A stretch of 20,186 bases of DNA from CAYSLA01 sp964431685 (GTDB lineage Bacteria; Armatimonadota; UBA5829), in NCBI GenBank assembly GCA_964431685.1, contig CAYSLA010000059.1:1-20186 (forward strand), written 5' to 3'. Shown one piece after another: positions 14,462 to 20,186 of this stretch (positions are counted from its first letter, which is position 1; each line of letters begins with the position of its first letter). Position numbers and translations under genes: made by a program. The notes beneath the pieces are model-generated. The model worked only from the letters and a program-made list of their open reading frames with translations. It did no database searches and was not told where the DNA came from.

Positions 14462-16258
14462 TCATAGCATCTCAAACCAATGCTTGATCTTCAGCGCCAT
14501 GAGTTGCCGCCGTAAGTGAAGGAAATCGTCGTAAGGGGGAATCACTCCGTCGAGCAAGGATTCTGGGAGGCAGTGCATCCGCAGGTTTGCCTTCATATCA
14601 ACGATATCTGTAATGCCCCCATACTTGATCGGGCCGCCGGCGCACTGTTCCGCCAACTCGCGGAAGTATTCCTGTGGGGCCTTGCCGCCTATCGCAATGT
14701 TGATCTCGCTCTGCGCCAAAGCGAAATTCGCAATCTGGTTGTAGCGTCCACGTGGCAGGCCCTGGACCTTAAGGTACTTCTTGGGAAAAAGGTGATGCAC
14801 GTCGCTTCGGTTCAGCAGTAGGTCCGTCACGCAGATATCGCGAGAGAGGAAGCCTTTGTCGCCGAGTTTTACCTGCGCTGCTTGATAAGCGCAGAAATAT
14901 GGGCTCTGGCCCGAAGAGGTGTCCATGAGTTGCGGCAGCATCCCGGTCCAGAAACTACTCGGAAGCTCGCTCTCCAGCACCGCCTGAGCGTACACGCCAA
15001 GTCCGTGCGCTTCGATCTGGCGAATGTCAAAGTCAAAGGCCGTCTCTGGGCTGCCGGTATAACGCCCTCGAAGCACGGACATCGCATACCAACGTCGCAC
15101 TAGCCTCTCCAGTTCGGCAGCGGGTATGCTCTCAGCTCGCCCGCGGAGGTAAAGGATATAGGCAAAGTTGACAGCATTCCGACCTCCGATCAGGTCACTG
15201 GTTACAAATCCAGCAGAACGCAGAATCATTGTGATACGATCGAAGTGCGTCTTGTTGATGAAAGCTAACACACCCTTTTTCAGACGAGCGAAAGACTCCT
15301 CGGCTACCGCTTCTTCGTATTGCTTGGTCTCGAAGTTGCGACCCGAGACCAACGCGACGAGATCCTGCAGCCTGCCACGACGGAACTCCGAGGTGAATGC
15401 TACACGGAGCATGTCCGTGTAAGTGGGGTCGTAGATATCGTCGTTCACGTCCTTGAGCCACCGCATGGCAGGCAGGAATTCGGAGGCGGCAAATGTCTTG
15501 TCGTTCTTCTCAATGGCTGACAGAAACTCCGGCGCTGCAGCAAGGTGACAGAAGTAGTCAATTGCCTTGCGCAAGAGGTTGCCACCGTAGATCTCATTGA
15601 CCGAGATTTTCGACATCGCAAAATCAGCCTGCGAGAGCTCAGTTCCCGCGGAGTTTACTCGAATAAAGATCTCGGTAACAGTCTCGATGTCAAGGTCGTC
15701 AGACAGTTCAATGACTCCGACGTGATTGTTGGTGATTTTGCGGAGCTTCTCCAGTACAAGAGACACCGATCTACGATCGGCGACAGGATTCTTTTCGGCG
15801 TAGATGTCCGTTAGTTCGGTCACGCTGGCGTCTGGGTGGAAGACCTCAGCTATATCTCGAATCCAGGCGGGATCTTTGCTGATAGCTGGGTTTGAGACCT
15901 CGAAATCCTCGGTTTGTGGGTGAAACGCGATCCGGATGCGCACGGTCTCGTAGTCCTTGGTGAGAACGTCTCTACCTAGCAGTGCTGCGATCAGTGCCGT
16001 GACACGCTGTTGCCCGTCGATGAGGATGCGCTTCCCCGCCGCTGAGGTCCCGTCCTTCAACTTCACCGTGGGGTTGCGCCAAGCGATCAGATATCCAACC
16101 GGGTACCCTCGATACAGCGAATCCAGTAGATTCCGAACCTTGGTCGAATCCCACACAAATGGACGTTGAATCTCCGGGATGGCGATCTCACCGGACTTGA
16201 CCCAAGCGAGGAGGGTGTCAATCGGGTGTGGTGTGACGGAATAGCGTTGTGTTGACAT
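14462..16258 (-). CDS. DUF262-DUF1524 (GmrSD-like) nuclease, defence type
   Basis: This 598-aa protein joins two modules usually found in GmrSD-type restriction proteins. Residues 1-230 carry the DUF262 (ParB-like nucleotide-binding) part, with IPEIQRPFVW at 27-36, DGQQR at 81-85 and FIRVNSAGTELSQADF at 198-213. Residues 480-515 have an HNH/DUF1524 signature, DVHHLFPKKYL at 486-496 with N507-Q-I-A-N511. GmrSD proteins use a nucleotide to cut DNA that has modified bases, as in glucosylated phages, which is established for the family; the target here is unknown. ATG at 16258 is chosen because GGAAGGA lies 9 nt upstream and the 34 residues before it have no family match. It is a lone defence gene between carbohydrate genes, with no methylase or partner nearby. 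Confidence 0.87.
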   Translation of the reverse strand: MSTQRYSVTPHPIDTLLAWVKSGEIAIPEIQRPFVWDSTKVRNLLDSLYRGYPVGYLIAWRNPTVKLKDGTSAAGKRILIDGQQRVTALIAALLGRDVLTKDYETVRIRIAFHPQTEDFEVSNPAISKDPAWIRDIAEVFHPDASVTELTDIYAEKNPVADRRSVSLVLEKLRKITNNHVGVIELSDDLDIETVTEIFIRVNSAGTELSQADFAMSKISVNEIYGGNLLRKAIDYFCHLAAAPEFLSAIEKNDKTFAASEFLPAMRWLKDVNDDIYDPTYTDMLRVAFTSEFRRGRLQDLVALVSGRNFETKQYEEAVAEESFARLKKGVLAFINKTHFDRITMILRSAGFVTSDLIGGRNAVNFAYILYLRGRAESIPAAELERLVRRWYAMSVLRGRYTGSPETAFDFDIRQIEAHGLGVYAQAVLESELPSSFWTGMLPQLMDTSSGQSPYFCAYQAAQVKLGDKGFLSRDICVTDLLLNRSDVHHLFPKKYLKVQGLPRGRYNQIANFALAQSEINIAIGGKAPQEYFRELAEQCAGGPIKYGGITDIVDMKANLRMHCLPESLLDGVIPPYDDFLHLRRQLMALKIKHWFEML

Positions 16259-16590
16259 GGCAGTGGTTCCTTCCAAGTACAGTATGAAGAGAAATGGCAG
16301 GTGTGAAACTAGGTTGTTGCGCTGTCGCTGGTTCCATAGAATGCTCACTTCATAGTTCAAAAGTCTATCGGTAATATCCTTCTGCTGGCGCGTTTGAAGG
16401 TCGCTGACTACCTTGAGGCACGGGACTTCGCTAACCTGTCCATAGAGCAGTCACTCTTGCAGGAATGAACCGCTCCGTTGTCGAAATCCCTAATATGATG
16501 TCAATTGCATAGCGTACAACGACACCCAAATCAGCGATGGCAGCAGCGGACTCCAGTCAACTCCAGACACGCGCACCAGGAGAGCAAACA
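16259..16590. other. 332-bp divergent intergenic region
   Basis: It lies between the divergent starts of the DUF262 gene and the beta-helix gene. No clear promoter or strong palindrome was seen. A plus-strand stretch at 16340-16468 is open for 42 codons, with coding-like composition, but has no start codon. AGGAGAG at 16578-16584 is the ribosome binding site of the beta-helix gene. Confidence 0.5.
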
Positions 16591-18657
16591 ATGAACTGCG
16601 CACATAACACCAGACTTTACGTTGCGACGGACGGGAATGACGCGTGGGGAGGGTCTCTCGCCTCCCCAACCGCAGATGCGTCTGATGGCCCGCTGGCTAC
16701 AATCATGGGTGCGAGAAGGAAAGTCAGGGAGCTGGCTGATGCTGGCAAACTGAAATGGCCAGCGGAGGTTTGCGTCAGGGGAGGGATATACCCCGTATCT
16801 GCCCCAATCACCTTTGGCCCGGAAGACCACTTCCCTGTGACTTACCAGGCCTATGAAGATGAAACCGCAATCATCAGCGGAGGCAAGCGCATCACTGGTT
16901 GGGAGAAGACCACAGTGAATGGCTGCAAGGCGTGGATGGTTCTTCTGCCCGAAGTGGCTTCCGGCGACTGGTATTTCCGCAGCCTCTACGTGAACGGGTC
17001 CAGCCGCAAACGGCCCAGGACGCCAAAGGACGGCTTTCTGAGACCAGTCGGTATCCCCGGCCTGCCGGAACCCATCGACAAAGGCACACACATCTACAAG
17101 GGAACAAAGTCGTTCTACGCACGCAAAGGTGATATCGACGGCTCGTGGCGAAACCTCCAGGACGTGGAGGCAATCGTGATGCACTGGTGGGTCGACGAAC
17201 GAATGCCCATAGCCTCGTATGACGAATCCACCGGTTTGCTGATCTCCACAAAGGAGTCGAGGATGGTCCTGCTCGATGATGTCGAGCAGGACTACGCCCG
17301 CTACCGGCTGGATAACGTGTTTGAGGCGCTCACCGAGCCCGGAGAGTGGTACCTCGACAGGTCTGACGGCAGACTCTACTACATCCCGCTTCCGGGTGAG
17401 GAGCCGGAGACTACCCAGGTGTACGCCCCAGTGTGCGACCAACTGCTGAGGATGGTTGGCGATCCGGACACTAACCGGCTTGTCGAGTTCGTATCGTTCA
17501 AAGGGATTAGTTTTGCGCACACGGATTGGAAGCACGCACGCGATAAGTATGCGGGAGACGCGCAAGCCGCGGTTTCGGTTCGAGGGGCAATATATCTGGA
17601 GGGTGCGCGCAACTGCAGCTTCGAAGATTGCACCGTCAGCCAGATAGGTCAGTACGGGTTGGACATAGCCGACGGATGCTCGGGGATACGGGTGGTTGGA
17701 TGCGAAATCTCCGACATCGGAGGAGGCGGAGTGAGAGTGGACGGCTCTAATGCAGTCGGCCCGCCGTGCCGCCGAACCGGGGGCAACGTTATCACCGACA
17801 ACCATATACACCACGCCGGTCTCATCTATGTGAGCGCGGTAGGGGTATTCCTAAAGGACACATTTGGGAACCGCGTTCAGCACAACCACATTCACGACCT
17901 GTTCTACAGCGGAATCTCGTGCGGATGGGTCTGGGGCTACTCCGAAAACGTCTGCAGGGATAACCACCTGGACCACAACCTGATACACGACCTGGGATTT
18001 GGCCTGCTCAGTGACATGGGTGGAATCTATACCCTCGGCGTCCAACCCGGCACAACTATCAAAGGCAACGTGATCTACCACGTCGAGCGGGCGGTCTATG
18101 GAGGCTGGGGAGTATACCTGGATGAGGGTTCCAGTCATATAGTGGTGGAAGACAACATCTGCCATCACCTGAGCAGCCAGGGGTTCCACCAGCACTATGG
18201 CAGAGAAAACATCGTCCGCAACAACATCTTCGCGTACAACCGCGAGGCCCAAGTGGCTATGAGCCGCACCGAACCACATATCGGACTTACTCTTGAGAGA
18301 AACATAATCGTTACCGATGGCCAGCCGTACTTTGCGTTCCAGCCCATTCCTCCGGAAGGGTTGCCAAAATGCATCTCAGACCTGAACGTTATCTGGAACT
18401 GTGCCGGTGGAGACGTGCCGTGGGGCGGATCTACCGACAGGGACGGACACGGTAACGTGATCGTCAGAAACACAGTAACGCTGCAGGACCACCTGGACGC
18501 GGGACACGACATTCACTCGGTCTTCGCTGATCCCAGATTCAAGGCGCCGGAAAACGGAGACTTCACGATTCCCGACGATTCTCCGGCCATCGCACTGGGT
18601 TTCAAGCCGATAGACACATCCAGTGTCGGCATAAGACCGAAGGATCGCCGGGACTAA
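16591..18657 (+). CDS. Right-handed beta-helix protein, GH141-like
   Basis: This 688-aa protein has a long right-handed parallel beta-helix. It opens with LYVATDGNDAWGG near residue 9, a common start in GH141 and related beta-helix enzymes, followed by DGPLATIMGARRKVREL and VRGGIY. Residues about 320-600 hold repeating coils such as NCSFEDCTVSQIG, IRVVGCEISDIGGGGV, NVITDNHIHHAG, NRVQHNHIHDLFYSGI and GNVIYHVERAVYGGWG. Known GH141 members are alpha-L-fucosidase of pectin RG-II or xylanase, so those activities are candidates, but I cannot assign catalytic residues. No signal peptide is visible, which suggests work on imported oligosaccharides. ATG at 16591 has AGGAGAG with a 6-nt spacer; the upstream ATG at 16537 has no such site. 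Confidence 0.75.
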   Translation: MNCAHNTRLYVATDGNDAWGGSLASPTADASDGPLATIMGARRKVRELADAGKLKWPAEVCVRGGIYPVSAPITFGPEDHFPVTYQAYEDETAIISGGKRITGWEKTTVNGCKAWMVLLPEVASGDWYFRSLYVNGSSRKRPRTPKDGFLRPVGIPGLPEPIDKGTHIYKGTKSFYARKGDIDGSWRNLQDVEAIVMHWWVDERMPIASYDESTGLLISTKESRMVLLDDVEQDYARYRLDNVFEALTEPGEWYLDRSDGRLYYIPLPGEEPETTQVYAPVCDQLLRMVGDPDTNRLVEFVSFKGISFAHTDWKHARDKYAGDAQAAVSVRGAIYLEGARNCSFEDCTVSQIGQYGLDIADGCSGIRVVGCEISDIGGGGVRVDGSNAVGPPCRRTGGNVITDNHIHHAGLIYVSAVGVFLKDTFGNRVQHNHIHDLFYSGISCGWVWGYSENVCRDNHLDHNLIHDLGFGLLSDMGGIYTLGVQPGTTIKGNVIYHVERAVYGGWGVYLDEGSSHIVVEDNICHHLSSQGFHQHYGRENIVRNNIFAYNREAQVAMSRTEPHIGLTLERNIIVTDGQPYFAFQPIPPEGLPKCISDLNVIWNCAGGDVPWGGSTDRDGHGNVIVRNTVTLQDHLDAGHDIHSVFADPRFKAPENGDFTIPDDSPAIALGFKPIDTSSVGIRPKDRRD

Positions 18658-18662
18658 TGCAA

Positions 18663-18692
18663 TTGACCATAGGCGAAATCTGGTGATATACT
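18663..18692 (+). promoter_or_regulatory. Sigma-70-type promoter for yebC
   Basis: TTGACC at 18663-18668 and TATACT at 18687-18692 are separated by 18 nt. Transcription would start near 18699 and leave a leader of about 70 nt before GTG at 18769. It begins right after the beta-helix stop codon, so yebC is probably expressed separately. Confidence 0.62.
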
Positions 18693-18768
18693 GATTCGGT
18701 AAAAGCAAAGACAGGTTTGAAGATTGGCCGTCCGTTTGAGGCGGCCCACCATGGAGGTATACCCAACC

Positions 18769-19521
18769 GTGTCAGGACATTCCAAATGGCATAACATCAA
18801 AATCCGCAAAGGCAAGCAGGATTCAATCCGCGGCAAGCTGTTCACGAAGCTGGCCCGCGAGATCATCGTCGCGGCCAAAGAAGGCGGTGGGGCCCCGGAC
18901 ACCAACCTCCGGCTGAGGATGGCAATGCAGAAGGCTCGGGAAGCCAGCATGCCTCAAGACAACATTAAGCGCGCGGTGCAGCGAGGCACAGGCGAACTTG
19001 ATGGAGTCAGCTACGAAGAAGTTTTCTACGAAGGATACGGGCCATCCGGTGTGGCAGTGATGGTTGCCTGCCTGACGGACAACCGAAACCGCACAGTGGC
19101 CGAACTGCGCAACATCTTCTCCAAATCCGGGGGCAACCTCGGCGAGAACGGAAGTGTCGCGTGGATGTTTGACGCAAAGGGACTGGTGCAGGTACCAGCG
19201 GACGGCACGACAGAAGACGATGTGATGGTGGCTGTGTTGGACGCCGGCGCGGAGGATATCCGTGTGGACGAGGACGTAATCGAGGTTGTCTGCCCGCAGG
19301 ACAAACTGGCAATGGTGCGCGATGCGGCCCTGGAGGCCGGACTCAACGTCACCTCCGCGGAACTCACCAGAATCCCTCAGAACACCATTCGCATTGAAGA
19401 TTCCAACGAAGCCCGGAAGATTCTCAGGCTTATGGACGCTCTGGATGACAACGACGATGTGCAGCAGTCTTACGCCAACTTCGATATTCCCGATGAGATA
19501 ATCCAGGAAGTCGCCGGCTAG
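18769..19521 (+). CDS. yebC: YebC/PmpR-family regulator or translation factor
   Basis: This 250-aa cytosolic protein starts at GTG with SGHSKWHNIKIRKGKQD, the invariant N-terminus of the YebC/PmpR/TACO1 family. Further conserved parts are KLFTKLAREIIVAAK, AREASMPQDNIKRAVQRGTG, YEGYGPSGVAVMV and NRTVAELRNIFSKSGGNLGENGSVAWMF. The length is normal. Members have been described as transcription regulators and as factors that help ribosomes on difficult (proline-rich) sequences; which applies here is not known. GGAGG at 18753-18757 precedes the GTG by 11 nt; the ATG at 18751 overlaps this site and would add residues absent from the family. It is a housekeeping gene that probably marks the end of the carbohydrate region. 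Confidence 0.95.
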   Translation: MSGHSKWHNIKIRKGKQDSIRGKLFTKLAREIIVAAKEGGGAPDTNLRLRMAMQKAREASMPQDNIKRAVQRGTGELDGVSYEEVFYEGYGPSGVAVMVACLTDNRNRTVAELRNIFSKSGGNLGENGSVAWMFDAKGLVQVPADGTTEDDVMVAVLDAGAEDIRVDEDVIEVVCPQDKLAMVRDAALEAGLNVTSAELTRIPQNTIRIEDSNEARKILRLMDALDDNDDVQQSYANFDIPDEIIQEVAG

Positions 19522-19575
19522 GGCCGCGCTGTCCGCGTCACCGCTGCCGGTGCCGCTTCGCCCAGGAGAAGAACT

Positions 19576-19995
19576 ATGCCTGACGATGAAAACAGAGTCG
19601 ACCTTAATGACCTGACAGGTGACTTGCTCAAAGACATCGAGTCGGCGACCAGTGCGGTCAAGCAGGAAGCTGACAAGCAAAAGGCCAAAGACGCCAGATC
19701 GGCTTCACTGGCCAAGTCGAAACGGATGTACATTCTGGTGGCGGTCATAGCGGCTCTCGTGCTCGCTGTGGTCGCTTTTGTCCTTGTCGGGAGAGGACCA
19801 GAGCAACAGACTCCCGGCAATACCGGACAAGGCTCGATGGGCACGAACAATGTGCCGCCGCCATCGAACTACACACTACCCGGCGTAGTTCCCACCAGGC
19901 CTCAGCCAAGACCGGCGATACCTCAACCCATTCGTCCACAACCAAGCGAGGACTACGGAGACTCGACAAGCGGGGGCGTGTCTGATTCGATGTAG
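19576..19995 (+). CDS. Small single-pass membrane protein with proline-rich tail
   Basis: I do not recognise this 139-aa protein. Residues 1-48 are charged and helical, with a coiled-coil look (LKDIESATSAVKQEADKQK). Residues 51-71 form one membrane helix (MYILVAVIAALVLAVVAFVLV). The remaining tail is rich in Pro, Gly and Gln (PTRPQPRPAIPQPIRPQP) and should lie outside the membrane if the positive charges stay inside. AGGAGA lies 6 nt before the ATG at 19576, and the gene starts 54 nt after yebC, so the two may be co-transcribed. The proline-rich tail beside a YebC-family gene is interesting, because that family has been linked to translation of proline stretches; this is only a suggestion. 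Confidence 0.68.
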   Translation: MPDDENRVDLNDLTGDLLKDIESATSAVKQEADKQKAKDARSASLAKSKRMYILVAVIAALVLAVVAFVLVGRGPEQQTPGNTGQGSMGTNNVPPPSNYTLPGVVPTRPQPRPAIPQPIRPQPSEDYGDSTSGGVSDSM

Positions 19996-20044
19996 CGGAG
20001 CCTGAGTGCAGTCCACCTCATATGCTACGCGATGTCTATTCCTG

Positions 20045-20168
20045 GTAAGAGCTCAGTCTCGCTGAGTACGTCGTCATGCCGGACTTGATCCGGCACCCAT
20101 CCGGAGAAGGGATGGGTCCTGAAGCAAGTTCAGGATGACGTGGTTTCTCACATAGTCTGAGCTCTTAC
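20045..20168. mobile_element. MITE-like element with 12-bp TIRs and 8-bp target duplication
   Basis: The ends GTAAGAGCTCAG (20045-20056) and CTGAGCTCTTAC (20157-20168) are perfect 12-bp inverted repeats. TATTCCTG directly flanks the element on both sides (20037-20044 and 20169-20176), as expected for an 8-bp target duplication. The interior is one long imperfect palindrome (CGTCATGCCGGACTTGATCC against GGATGGGTCCTGAAGC...ATGACG), with no coding capacity. Ends starting with GTAA together with 8-bp duplications are the hallmark of IS66-family insertion sequences, so a non-autonomous IS66-type element is likely. The transposase is not in this window. Confidence 0.78.
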
Positions 20169-20186
20169 TATTCCTGTGGGCTGCCG

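Noticed and set aside
16259..16460. A type I restriction specificity (HsdS) tail upstream and in frame with the DUF262 gene
   Set aside because: The stretch reads a little like the coiled tail of HsdS, but it has no start, lacks the usual PxxEQ motif, and the DUF262 start with a good ribosome binding site is downstream.

Overview
This is bacterial DNA at roughly 55-60% GC by eye. Reading frames are tightly packed and Shine-Dalgarno sites sit in front of most genes. Several promoters look like the ordinary sigma-70 type. It is a scaffold, not finished sequence: exactly 100 N lie at 9381-9480. The gene mix suggests an uncultured plant-polysaccharide degrader. It includes secreted and cytosolic parallel beta-helix proteins, GH36 and GH4 enzymes, type I mannose-6-phosphate isomerase, sugar-type dehydrogenases and an MttB-family methyltransferase. 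Many intergenic palindromes are present. Armatimonadota or a Planctomycetota/Hydrogenedentota-like lineage would fit, but there is no rRNA or other phylogenetic marker here except yebC, so this placement is a weak guess.

Layout. 96-2421 (+): a near-consensus promoter, a TTG-started manA-like gene, an 80-bp tandem hairpin repeat, then an NAD-dependent epimerase/dehydratase. 2437-5549 (-): two exported proteins of unknown function, separated by 331 bp of palindromic repeats, with a good promoter at the upstream end. 5635-9380 (+): a GH4 glycosidase with an internal deletion, an MttB-family methyltransferase, a PH-like membrane protein and a GNAT acetyltransferase, the last two overlapping. After the gap, 9481-10418 (-): a short-chain dehydrogenase followed by a zinc alcohol dehydrogenase that is cut by the gap. 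10768-14409 (+): a secreted beta-helix (pectate-lyase-3-like) protein and a cytosolic GH36 alpha-galactosidase. 14462-16258 (-): an isolated DUF262-DUF1524 (GmrSD-like) defence gene. 16591-19995 (+): a large beta-helix protein resembling GH141, then housekeeping yebC with its own promoter, then a small proline-rich membrane protein. A MITE-like element with 12-bp terminal inverted repeats and an 8-bp target duplication lies at 20045-20168.

How the genes could work together: the glycosidases and beta-helix proteins would release galactose, uronic acid or deoxy-sugar units from plant pectin or hemicellulose. The epimerase, SDR/ADH pair and ManA would feed such sugars into central metabolism. 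No transporter, regulator or SusCD pair is present, so this is a loose collection of carbohydrate genes and not a classical polysaccharide utilisation locus. The most notable non-genic pattern is the density of dispersed palindromic repeats, several of which touch or supply stop codons.
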